Shown: positions 1 through 6,070 of the stretch, one piece after another | Layout of the letters: each line of letters opens with the position of its first letter | Position numbering within the stretch: position 1 is the first letter of the stretch | Origin: a bacterium | Lineage (GTDB): Bacteria > UBA8248 | Reading direction: 5' to 3' | Assembly: GCA_027622355.1 (NCBI GenBank) | Contig: JAQBZT010000092.1 | Span: 1-9,604 of the forward strand | DNA length: 9,604 nucleotides | Translations under genes and position numbers: made by a program | The notes under the pieces: model-generated | Told to the model about the DNA's origin: nothing | Seen by the model: the letters and a program-made list of their open reading frames with translations, nothing else | Database searches by the model: none

Positions 1-210
1 ACGCGGTCGGAATTGTGGGCAATCGATGCGGAATCGGGGCAAGGGCCTCGGTTGCCGCATAATTCCGGTGAGAAGATAGAAGAAGCAATAGAAAAAGAAA
101 ATCTGGCGGGCCAGCTGAATCTATACAGGGAAGTGAAAGAATTCTACACTAATGATCCGGACGCCCGCTATTTCCGCGGCTCGGATTATACGTCGGGGGA
201 TGATGAATAG
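1..210 (+). CDS. Hypothetical protein, C-terminal part (cut by the window edge)
   Basis: The frame is open from the first base to a TAG at 208-210, so about 69 residues of a longer protein are probably visible. A TTG at 13 could be read as a start, but the frame continues upstream and no ribosome binding site precedes it, so a partial gene is more likely. The visible part is hydrophilic and acidic, with a Glu/Lys-rich stretch that may be helical (EKIEEAIEKE) and an acidic end (SGDDE). There is no membrane segment and no motif I recognise. Its stop overlaps the GTG start of the next gene by one base (TAGTG), which suggests cotranslation and a shared role with that small membrane protein. Function unknown. 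Confidence 0.5.
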   Translation, partial: TRSELWAIDAESGQGPRLPHNSGEKIEEAIEKENLAGQLNLYREVKEFYTNDPDARYFRGSDYTSGDDE

Positions 211-629
211 TGGATGTCATCGCCCAATTCTTATACGAACTTTTTTTTGCCGTCAGCAGCCCTGAACTCCTCCTGATCGGCCTCGTCACAGTTTTTCTCA
301 TTCTCGGCTTCCTCATTAAAATCCGCAACCAGATGGCCTGTTCGGGTCTCCGGAGACAAATCAACGAGGGCAAGCAGGCTTTGGCCAAGCTCACGCCCGA
401 AGCGGAACAAGCCAAGGGTGAACTCAACCGCTTTCTCCAAATTCAAAAAACCAACATGGTCCAGATCGATGTCATGAAGAGAAGGCGGGAGGAACTTTCG
501 CGCATGCCGGTGCAGATCAAGAGCGAGCTTCAAGAATTGATCGACTGGTGCAACAAGGAGCGCGTCTCGGTCAACTTCGAAAAGAAAATTGCCGCAAAAA
601 GAACTACTCCGAAAGGCCGGCAGATGTAG
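210..629 (+). CDS. Small membrane-anchored coiled-coil protein, function unknown
   Basis: This 139-residue protein begins at a GTG overlapping the previous stop codon, with GGGGGA about nine bases upstream as the binding site. Residues 19-37 form one strongly hydrophobic segment (LLLIGLVTVFLILGFLI) followed by KIRNQ, so the N-terminus is probably outside and the rest in the cytoplasm. Residues about 46-115 are charged and heptad-like, rich in Glu, Lys, Gln and Leu, and likely a coiled coil. The C-terminus is basic (KKIAAKRTTPKGRQM). This one-anchor layout occurs in many unrelated structural or scaffolding proteins, and I recognise no family. The one-base overlap with the upstream gene argues that the two products work together. 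The existence of the gene is well supported; its role is not. Confidence 0.72.
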   Translation: MDVIAQFLYELFFAVSSPELLLIGLVTVFLILGFLIKIRNQMACSGLRRQINEGKQALAKLTPEAEQAKGELNRFLQIQKTNMVQIDVMKRRREELSRMPVQIKSELQELIDWCNKERVSVNFEKKIAAKRTTPKGRQM

Positions 630-706
630 CTGTCCGCCCCCTCCTCGCCCTCCCCCTGTATCCGCAATACGGCACGAATATCCTTTCACCGATGGAGCCG
701 GTTTTC

Positions 707-1225
707 ATGGATGCCCAAAACTTGAAAGCGTTGCAGGCGCCAATCAAGGAGCGCTACCACAAGGACCCTGAGGCGGCGAAAATCCAACTGCGGGCGGAGG
801 GTACGCTGGGAGCGGACCATCTCACCTGCAAGGTCGAAACAGGCAGAGCGCTTGTGGAAGCCGGTTTGCATCCGGCTACCGGGGGCACGGGATTTCACGC
901 ATGTTCGGGCGACATGCTTCTCGAAGCTATCGTCGCATGCGCCGGCGTCACCTTGACGGCCGTTGCAACGGCTCTGGAGATACCCGTGACCGGCGGAAAA
1001 GTCATCGCCGAGGGCGACCTCGATTTTCGTGGAACGCTCGGGGTGAACAAGGAAACCCATGTGGGCTTCACCGGCATTCGGCTGCGATTCGAGCTGGATA
1101 CCGACGCCACTCCCGAACAGCTGGAAACGCTTTTAAAGCTGACGGAACGGTACTGCGTGGTGTATCAAACGCTGCGCCAACCGCCCCAATTTGATGTCTC
1201 ATGCCGCGCCAATGCGAACCCGTAG
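707..1225 (+). CDS. OsmC family protein (thiol peroxidase-like fold)
   Basis: The 172-residue product resembles the YhfA-type branch of the OsmC/Ohr family, whose studied members reduce organic or hydrogen peroxides with a pair of cysteines. The core is a Gly-rich CSGDMLLEA stretch leading into VACAGVT, with Cys78 on the central helix, and later ERYCVVYQTL with Cys150. These match the two conserved cysteines of this branch; Cys66 is an extra one nearby. I chose the ATG at 707 (MDAQNLKALQ) because GGAG lies nine bases upstream and this N-terminus looks typical of the group. An ATG at 692 would add five residues but has no binding site. No signal peptide is seen, so it should be cytoplasmic. 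Family assignment is strong; the substrate cannot be told from sequence. Confidence 0.88.
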   Translation: MDAQNLKALQAPIKERYHKDPEAAKIQLRAEGTLGADHLTCKVETGRALVEAGLHPATGGTGFHACSGDMLLEAIVACAGVTLTAVATALEIPVTGGKVIAEGDLDFRGTLGVNKETHVGFTGIRLRFELDTDATPEQLETLLKLTERYCVVYQTLRQPPQFDVSCRANANP

Positions 1226-1310
1226 CGGAGCGCAAACGGTTCCCCAATAGTTTGTCGCGTTTGCCCTGCCCGCCGGATAACCCGCAACGCGTCCCGTAGG
1301 GCACGCTTCC

Positions 1311-1339
1311 TTGACAAAACCTGCGGCGAAGCCTATCCA
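1311..1339 (+). promoter_or_regulatory. Predicted sigma70-type promoter for the TauE/SafE gene
   Basis: A perfect TTGACA at 1311-1316 is followed, after exactly 17 bases, by TATCCA at 1334-1339, a weak match to the -10 box (TAT conserved). Transcription would start near 1346, leaving a leader of roughly 23 bases that contains the AGGGAGG binding site. The -35 box and spacing are convincing; the poor -10 box suggests a weak or activated promoter. Confidence 0.5.
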
Positions 1340-1368
1340 CCCCTAAGCGAAGTTTTCAGGGAGGTTCC

Positions 1369-2199
1369 ATGCTATTTTTTGCGGGATTTCTTCTGCTCGG
1401 CCTGGGCGTCGGACTTCTCGGCACTCTCGTCGGAGCGGGCGGCGGCTTCATCCTCACTCCCCTCCTTCTGCTCATTTTCCCGGAAAAACCTTCCCAAATT
1501 ATTACGGCGACCTCTCTCTCCGTCGTCGGCCTCAACGCCCTCTCGGGCTCTATCGCCTACTTCCGGCTCGGCCGCATCGATCTCAAAACCAGTCTCACCT
1601 ACAGCCTCGCCGCATCTCCCTGGGTTGTACTTGGGGTTTTCTTTACCAGCAAAGTGAACCGGGGACCTTTTGACATTATGCTGGGCATGGTACTCCTTGC
1701 CCTTTGTGTGGCCTTGTTCCGCCGCCCTGCTGCGGAAAAAAACAATTCGCCATCTTCGAATGACGGAATGGCGCCGCGCCGCATCATCGATCGCGCCGGA
1801 CATGTTTATGAATACCGCTTCCGCTTCCGCCTCGGCATCTGGATCAGCACAGTCGTGGGCTTTCTTTCCAGTTTTTTCGGAATCGGCGGCGGCGCACTAT
1901 ACGTGTCCATGATGATCCAGTTCCTCCGGGTCCCGCCCCATATCGCCACCGCGACCACGCAAGCCCTTCTTTTTGTCACAGTCGCGATCGCCGTTCTCGT
2001 GCATTTCCTGCAAGGACACCTCTCTACGATGGGAGATCTCGTTCTCCCGCTGGCCATTGGCGTTATCGCCGGCGCCCAGGGGGGAGCCTATTTATCTCAA
2101 AAGCTCGGCTCCAATACATTGAAGCGGGTCCTCGCCCTCCTCCTGGTCCTCGTCTCCGTGCAGTTGCTCTACAAAGGAACTCTTTTCCTCTGGCCGTAA
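1369..2199 (+). CDS. TauE/SafE family permease (sulfite/sulfur-compound exporter family, DUF81)
   Basis: This 276-residue integral membrane protein has the two-fold pseudo-repeat of the TauE/SafE family. The first copy has GTLVGAGGGFILTP (residues 18-31) followed by ITATSLSVVGLNALSGSIAYFR. The second has FFGIGGGALY (about 169-178) followed by ATATTQALLFVTVAIAV. A charged cytoplasmic loop at about 118-154 joins the halves, each with three to four membrane segments. Family members export or import sulfite, sulfoacetate, taurine-related compounds or other organic anions, and the substrate here is unknown. The ATG is preceded by AGGGAGG at 1358-1364. A 143-base gap with its own predicted promoter separates it from the OsmC gene, so it may be transcribed alone. 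No truncation; length is normal for the family. Confidence 0.9.
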   Translation: MLFFAGFLLLGLGVGLLGTLVGAGGGFILTPLLLLIFPEKPSQIITATSLSVVGLNALSGSIAYFRLGRIDLKTSLTYSLAASPWVVLGVFFTSKVNRGPFDIMLGMVLLALCVALFRRPAAEKNNSPSSNDGMAPRRIIDRAGHVYEYRFRFRLGIWISTVVGFLSSFFGIGGGALYVSMMIQFLRVPPHIATATTQALLFVTVAIAVLVHFLQGHLSTMGDLVLPLAIGVIAGAQGGAYLSQKLGSNTLKRVLALLLVLVSVQLLYKGTLFLWP

Positions 2200-2336
2200 A
2201 ACCCCGCGAGGATTGCGGAAAAAACACGCTCTGTGGGACAATTCTAAATCGGATAGATTTTTCTCTTTTATCCACCGGAAAGGGCGCGCACGGTTTCCCG
2301 CCCCCATTCCGAAGCCATATCTCGGGGGATGTTCGG

Positions 2337-3119
2337 ATGGAATACAAAAATATCGTCGTCGAAGTAAAAGAACGCGCCCTTTGGGTGGGGATCAACCGCC
2401 CCAAAGTCCTGAACTCTTTTGACATGGATACCCTCGATGAAGTGATTCATGCCTTCCCCCGCCTCGATGAGGACCCCGATATCGGCGTCGGCGTCCTCTA
2501 TGGGAAGGGAAAAAATTTCTCCGCGGGCGGCGACATGAACGCCATGATGGCACTGGATCAGACCACGGGTCATATCTGGAACAACAAAATGCGGCGCCTC
2601 TGCATGACGCTCCGCAACTGCGGCAAGCCGACGATCGCCATGGTCCGGGGATGGTGCATCGGCGGAGGAAACGAATGGCAACTCTATTGCGATCTCTGCA
2701 TTGCAAGCGAAAATGCCATCTTCGGCCAATCGGGTGCCAAGGTCGGGGCCTTGCCCGTCGTGGGCGCCACCCAATATCTGCCCATTCTGATGGGAGATCG
2801 GAGGGCGCGGGAGATGCTCTTCCTCGCCAAGCGGTTCACGGCGGCAGAGGCCAAGGAAGTCGGATTGATCAACGAGGTCGTCCCGGACGAGACACTCGAG
2901 GAGAAAACCCGTGAGTGGTGCGCCACGATACTGAGCCATGCCCCGGCCACCCTTCGCTACATGAAAACCAATCTGAACTTTCTGGGAGATCTGCACTACC
3001 CATCCTGGATGCATGGCAGCGAACTGCTGAACGCCGTTTGGAACAACGAGCAGTCCGACGAGGGAATGACGGCGTTTCTCGAAAAGCGGCCGCCTGACTT
3101 CAGCCGCTTCCCGCGCTAA
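2337..3119 (+). CDS. Enoyl-CoA hydratase/isomerase (crotonase) family protein, MenB/BadI-like
   Basis: The 260-residue product is a crotonase-fold enzyme acting on an acyl-CoA in the cytoplasm. The oxyanion-hole segments are FSAGGDMN (61-68) and CIGGGNEW (107-114), followed by the helix YCDLCIAS. The FGQSGAKVG stretch (129-137), the RRAREM/LAKRFTAAEA segment and the C-terminal EKRPPDFSRF strongly recall naphthoyl-CoA synthase (MenB) and 2-ketocyclohexanecarboxyl-CoA hydrolase (BadI). Glu113 occupies the position of the first catalytic Glu of classical hydratases (GGGCE), while Gly133 replaces the second (FGQPE becomes FGQSG). The MenB loop SFDGGYG is here ALPVVGATQ, so neither MenB nor BadI chemistry is assured. 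GGGGGA seven bases upstream supports the ATG. No other menaquinone or benzoyl-CoA gene is nearby; a DoxX-like gene follows after 19 bases. Confidence 0.88.
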   Translation: MEYKNIVVEVKERALWVGINRPKVLNSFDMDTLDEVIHAFPRLDEDPDIGVGVLYGKGKNFSAGGDMNAMMALDQTTGHIWNNKMRRLCMTLRNCGKPTIAMVRGWCIGGGNEWQLYCDLCIASENAIFGQSGAKVGALPVVGATQYLPILMGDRRAREMLFLAKRFTAAEAKEVGLINEVVPDETLEEKTREWCATILSHAPATLRYMKTNLNFLGDLHYPSWMHGSELLNAVWNNEQSDEGMTAFLEKRPPDFSRFPR

Positions 3120-3138
3120 CGCCCAAGCGGAGAGTCAC

Positions 3139-3528
3139 ATGGCGAAGGCAAGCGACTGGGGGGTTACCCTGCTTCGTCTTTGGACGGGTTTTCTCATCGG
3201 ATACCTTGGGTTTTTTGCGGTCAAAGATCAGTGGACGGGCATCCAATTGTCGGGCTTGCTCCGGGGGCCGGACATGACGGCCCTTGCCTTCTCGTTCACT
3301 CTCTTTCGTCTTGCGGGAGGCACACTGCTTTTCCTGGGCATCGCTCTGAGGCTGGCGGGGGTTCTCTGCATCCTCGGCACCGGATTTGTTCTTTGGCAGA
3401 CAAAAGCCTACATATTGCCTGATTTTTGGGGTCATCTTTTCCCGATCACTCTTTTCGTTTCCTCTCTGGTTTTGCTTCTTACCGGCCCGGGGCGATTCAA
3501 TTTGGGATCGCTGGCAAAAAAGAGGTAA
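3139..3528 (+). CDS. DoxX-like family membrane protein
   Basis: This 129-residue protein has four predicted membrane helices: about 8-28, 48-69, 71-87 and 99-115. The pattern fits the DoxX family: LRLWTGF near the start, an Arg followed by GGTLLFLGIALR in the second helix, and the terminal GPGRFNL. Members range from subunits of thiosulfate:quinone oxidoreductase in Acidianus to small redox-stress proteins in other bacteria, and most are unassigned. The ATG has GGAG six bases upstream. It follows the crotonase gene by 19 bases and precedes the regulator by 21, so cotranscription is likely. An AGAGGT binding-site-like sequence overlaps its stop codon and appears to serve a short leader frame downstream. 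Family call is fairly firm; function open. Confidence 0.75.
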   Translation: MAKASDWGVTLLRLWTGFLIGYLGFFAVKDQWTGIQLSGLLRGPDMTALAFSFTLFRLAGGTLLFLGIALRLAGVLCILGTGFVLWQTKAYILPDFWGHLFPITLFVSSLVLLLTGPGRFNLGSLAKKR

Positions 3529-3532
3529 CCCG

Positions 3533-3553
3533 ATGGCGGGTATCGTCTCTTGA
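3533..3553 (+). other. Possible six-codon leader ORF overlapping the regulator start
   Basis: ATG GCG GGT ATC GTC TCT TGA encodes MAGIVS. It has a better binding site (GAGGT at 3522-3526, six bases upstream) than the regulator itself. Its TGA overlaps the regulator's TTG start (TTGA), the layout used for translational coupling. A missing base joining the two frames would look the same. Confidence 0.35.
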
Positions 3554-4332
3554 GCGAAATTCATCCAAATCTGGGCGAGCGTCTGCGACGGCTCCGCGAA
3601 GAGAAAGGCTTCTCCCGTTCTGCGCTGGCACGGCGAGCCGGACTCGACCCGGAAAAAATCCAGAAGATCGAAGCCGACGAGGCGGAAATCACCGTACCGA
3701 TCCTCCGAAAGCTTGCCGCCGCACTGGAGATCGATATTTTCCAGCTGCTCGCGGTCTCCTCTCCTGAAATCAACTACACAGTCCGACTGGCGTCACCGGG
3801 TGAGAATCTACCGCCCGGCCATATGGACGTGGTTCCCGTCCCTATCGTCAGCGGAAACGTAGCCGGAGGCAATGCGCGGATTGTCAACGAAAGCATCCTC
3901 GACTGGCTGTTTTTGCCCCAAAAAGAATTCGGCGATCGTTCGGGTAGGCTGGTGGCCGTGGAGATCTTCGGCCGCAGCATGGAGCCCGACATTCCCGACG
4001 GCTCCATCGTCGTTGTCGATCGCGGTGATCGGGATATCAACCCGGAAAGCTTCTACGCGCTTCGGGATACCGACGGAGGGTGCACCATCAAGCGGGTGCA
4101 GATTCTGGATGAGGCATATGTCGCGCTTGTCCCCTCGAACCGGGACGAATTTCGCGTCGAATTCTGGAAGCTCGACCTCGGAGAGTCCCTCAACGATCGG
4201 GTTATCGGAAAAGTCGTTTGGGTCGGAAGAAATTTGCTGCGGCAGGACAAGGTGGCCGAGAATCGGCCTCCTTACGGAAGACCGAACCCTGGGCGCGGGG
4301 AGAAACCGAAAAAAGACGACGATCTTTTCTAG
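3550..4332 (+). CDS. XRE-type helix-turn-helix regulator with S24 (LexA/CI-like) peptidase domain
   Basis: This 260-residue protein has an N-terminal XRE DNA-binding domain (about 8-67, helix-turn-helix near FSRSALARRAGLDPEKI) and a C-terminal S24 domain (about 95-230). The S24 motif GRSMEPDIPDGSIV holds the candidate nucleophile Ser143, and CTIKRVQ supplies Lys181 as general base. An Ala105-Gly106 pair lies 38 residues before the Ser, close to the LexA Ala-Gly cleavage spacing. RecA-stimulated or stress-triggered self-cleavage is therefore possible, though many S24 regulators do not cleave. The tail (about 240-260) is a charged, disordered stretch ending DDDLF. Only the TTG at 3550 can start this frame, which is closed upstream at the DoxX stop. 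The nearest binding-site match is GGCGGG, nine bases away. No phage genes surround it, so it is more likely a local regulator than a prophage repressor. Confidence 0.87.
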   Translation: MSEIHPNLGERLRRLREEKGFSRSALARRAGLDPEKIQKIEADEAEITVPILRKLAAALEIDIFQLLAVSSPEINYTVRLASPGENLPPGHMDVVPVPIVSGNVAGGNARIVNESILDWLFLPQKEFGDRSGRLVAVEIFGRSMEPDIPDGSIVVVDRGDRDINPESFYALRDTDGGCTIKRVQILDEAYVALVPSNRDEFRVEFWKLDLGESLNDRVIGKVVWVGRNLLRQDKVAENRPPYGRPNPGRGEKPKKDDDLF

Positions 4333-4336
4333 GCGC

Positions 4337-5008
4337 TCACCGTGCGTAGCCGCGTCTTTTGAATACGCCGGGCGAGCCTGCCGCCTGGCGGTAATAAGCC
4401 CTTACCCGGTCCGTCCAGGGAGTGGACATGGCCGCCTTCCAGTCCTCGTGTTCGAAAACAGATTCTTCGTCAAGCTCGTAAAGAACGATGAGGACCGGCT
4501 CGCCCTCCACCGGCACATATCGCCGAATCCGCCGCACGCCCGGAACCTTTTCGATCAGGGGCGCACGCTCCTGGGCGTACCAGGCGTTGAAGTCTGCGAT
4601 CTTCTCGGGAGGAACATGCAGCCGGCCCAACTGGATCACGGGCGCCAACCCGGCTTTGTCGACCGTGGGACACGCGGGCTCTGAAACCGGATGCGCCGGA
4701 TATATCTGCGAACAGTAAAACTGAATGTCTGCTGTTATACGGATGTCCGGCTTCAAACCGGCCGCCATCCCGCCATTGCGGAGCGAAAGAAAAGGCTCGC
4801 TGTAAAAAGCGTGGACGGAGTTCGCCTCGAAAAGACCCAGGAAACGGGGCGGGCCGCTGATGGACTCGTAGGCGGCGAGACCGCACACGCCCGGAACCTC
4901 CGCCCCTTGCGCCAGGTAATCCGAATCCATCCATTCGCGGACAGACGCCTCACCGCCCGGCTCGCAATCCAGCAGATGGATGCCGAGTGCCATCCCATGG
5001 CGGCGCAT
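4337..5008 (-). CDS. EthD-like / dimeric alpha-beta barrel fold protein with two tandem domains
   Basis: The 223-residue product contains two related halves, about 8-105 and 123-205. Each has a Trp/Tyr-rich helix, a VPGV turn (VPGVCGLAAYES at 38-49; VPGVRRIRRYVP at 155-166) and a strand of the ferredoxin-like type (RFLGLFEA; PVLIVLYEL). The second half carries NAWYAQERAPLIEKVPGV and later DWKAAMSTPWTDRVR, the arrangement of EthD/DUF4286-like proteins, where two such folds usually pair as a homodimer. Here the pair is built into one chain. The reaction is unknown; relatives bind small hydrophobic ligands or haem-like compounds. The start at 5008 has GGGAG nine bases upstream, which the internal ATG at 4993 lacks. 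Its stop lies four bases from the stop of the convergent regulator gene. The lipoprotein gene lies 62 bases upstream. Confidence 0.75.
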   Translation of the reverse strand: MRRHGMALGIHLLDCEPGGEASVREWMDSDYLAQGAEVPGVCGLAAYESISGPPRFLGLFEANSVHAFYSEPFLSLRNGGMAAGLKPDIRITADIQFYCSQIYPAHPVSEPACPTVDKAGLAPVIQLGRLHVPPEKIADFNAWYAQERAPLIEKVPGVRRIRRYVPVEGEPVLIVLYELDEESVFEHEDWKAAMSTPWTDRVRAYYRQAAGSPGVFKRRGYAR

Positions 5009-5070
5009 ACAGAACTTCTCCCGGGCGTTGCGAAATGATGAATAAAGAAATGAATCTGAAGAGAGCTGTA

Positions 5071-5397
5071 CTATTTCTTGACAAGCGAAACGTAAAGCAC
5101 GCCATCCCTCTGCGCGAGAATCACCTGCTTGGGCAGATAACCCTCTTTTGTCAGGGTGATGGTCAAAGAATCCGGTGTCTGGAACAAATCCGAAATCACG
5201 GTGTTCAGGCTGAGATTCAAGAGGCGCTTACGGGAAATCAGGACCGGCGTCTTGCCGAAAACCTCATCGGAAACCTGCACGGTCGCGCCGGTGGGCTCGC
5301 TGATGATCTTCACGCCCGGCGACAAGGGGCTTCCGCATCCACCGGCAAACAGCAAAACCCCGAATAGGGCCGCCCCAAGATGCCTGACCTTTCCCAT
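5071..5397 (-). CDS. PEGA-domain lipoprotein
   Basis: This 108-residue protein begins with a lipoprotein signal: basic MGKVRH, a hydrophobic stretch to residue 18, and a lipobox-like FAGGC with the lipidated Cys at 21. It is therefore probably anchored to the outer or inner membrane facing the periplasm. Residues about 29-55 match the PEGA motif, with SEPTGATVQVSDEVFGKTPV, a small beta fold seen in surface and S-layer-associated proteins. A second strand region (LTITLTKEGYLPKQVIL) ends the domain, and the protein finishes VSLVKK. The binding partner is unknown. The ATG at 5397 fits the signal peptide and has GAGGAG seven bases upstream; in-frame extension upstream gives a hydrophilic leader that would spoil the signal. 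A near-consensus promoter lies about 55 bases upstream. Confidence 0.82.
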   Translation of the reverse strand: MGKVRHLGAALFGVLLFAGGCGSPLSPGVKIISEPTGATVQVSDEVFGKTPVLISRKRLLNLSLNTVISDLFQTPDSLTITLTKEGYLPKQVILAQRDGVLYVSLVKK

Positions 5398-5452
5398 TCC
5401 TTCTCTCCTCAAAACAAACATACAGTTCCGAAAAAAACGATTCCAGTCAAAA

Positions 5453-5481
5453 TTTATATCCAAGGTTCCGGCCCCTGACAA
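5453..5481 (-). promoter_or_regulatory. Predicted sigma70-type promoter for the PEGA lipoprotein gene
   Basis: On the minus strand TTGTCA (5476-5481) and TATAAA (5453-5458) are separated by exactly 17 bases. Each box differs from consensus by one base. The start of transcription would be near 5446, giving a leader of about 50 bases. The adjoining stretch 5410-5460 is strikingly A/T-rich against the GC-rich background, as expected for a promoter region between divergent genes. Confidence 0.6.
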
Positions 5482-5579
5482 GCCCTCCCTGTTCACGGAA
5501 GACGGTGGGCTGTCCATCCGGCACCGATCCGGGCGATAATGCGGGCCTTCTCAGAAACCCTTTTTGGAGAAGTTCTTTT

Positions 5580-6053
5580 TTGGAGCGTCATCGGTACCAC
5601 CTCGATCTCATTGTTCGCGGCGCGGACCGCTACAACCTCCCCGATATTCTGGTGGACGAGTACCTGCCCCTCACGGCCCAGGTGCCCATCTGGCAGGTAT
5701 GTGAAGAGCTCCGCAAGGGGCACTTCCACTACGAACATGAATGCGCGGAGCCGATCGAGGAGTTTGAGCTAAACCTGGAAGCATTGAGCGCCTACCTCCA
5801 TCAAATCGTCCAAGGCTTTCATGCCGTCGAGGCCATCGAAGCGGATCGCGCCCGCCTTCTCCAGGCCCGGAAAATTATCGGCCGGCAGGGCGAGGTTCTC
5901 TCCGTTCCCCTGCTTCTCCCGCGAAGCCTTCTCCTGGACGATCTCGATCCCGACGCCGACGACCTGGAGCACATCGCATCCCGCTGGCCTGAATACCCGC
6001 GGTGGTTTCAAGACGGAATGCGCAGAAAGTATCCCGAACTGCGGGGACTTTAA
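5580..6053 (+). CDS. Hypothetical protein with a Cys/His cluster
   Basis: I do not recognise this 157-residue protein. I chose the TTG at 5580 because GGAGAAG (5566-5572) lies seven bases upstream. The longer reading from a GTG at 5505 adds 25 residues with no binding site. It is soluble and acidic, with no signal peptide or membrane helix. Residues 41-55 hold Cys41, His48, His50, His53 and Cys55 among several Glu (CEELRKGHFHYEHEC), which could bind a metal. A helical middle (about 60-100) and a Pro-rich stretch (VPLLLPRSLLLDD) follow, then an acidic patch (DDLDPDADDLE) and an aromatic C-terminus (RWPEYPRWF). A GATAAT at 5535-5540 could be its -10 box, but no good -35 accompanies it. It is divergent from the lipoprotein gene and convergent with rmuC, 17 bases from its stop. 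Confidence 0.68.
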   Translation: MERHRYHLDLIVRGADRYNLPDILVDEYLPLTAQVPIWQVCEELRKGHFHYEHECAEPIEEFELNLEALSAYLHQIVQGFHAVEAIEADRARLLQARKIIGRQGEVLSVPLLLPRSLLLDDLDPDADDLEHIASRWPEYPRWFQDGMRRKYPELRGL

Positions 6054-6070
6054 GACAAACATCCACGGGG

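Noticed and set aside
548..706. Upstream extension of the OsmC frame into the coiled-coil gene
   Set aside because: The extra residues are low-complexity, overlap a real gene and lack a ribosome site. The start at 707 has one.
1232..1264. Inverted repeat GCAAACG/CGTTTGC after the OsmC gene as a terminator
   Set aside because: The loop is 19 bases and there is no T-run, so it is not a convincing terminator.
2204..2226. CCGC/GCGG stem with an A-run after the TauE/SafE gene
   Set aside because: The stem is only four pairs, and the run is A on the coding strand. It would only fit a minus-strand terminator, and no minus-strand gene ends there.
2268..3014. Long open frame (248 codons) on the minus strand opposite the crotonase gene
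   Set aside because: The plus strand encodes a clear crotonase throughout. The antisense product has no recognisable motif and is the usual mirror of a GC-rich gene.
3872..4684. 270-codon plus-strand frame across the regulator and the EthD-like gene
   Set aside because: It overlaps two well-supported genes in other frames and reads as Ser/Arg/Pro-rich noise.
5505..5579. GTG start for the Cys/His protein
   Set aside because: It has no binding site, and the TTG at 5580 has GGAGAAG at ideal spacing.
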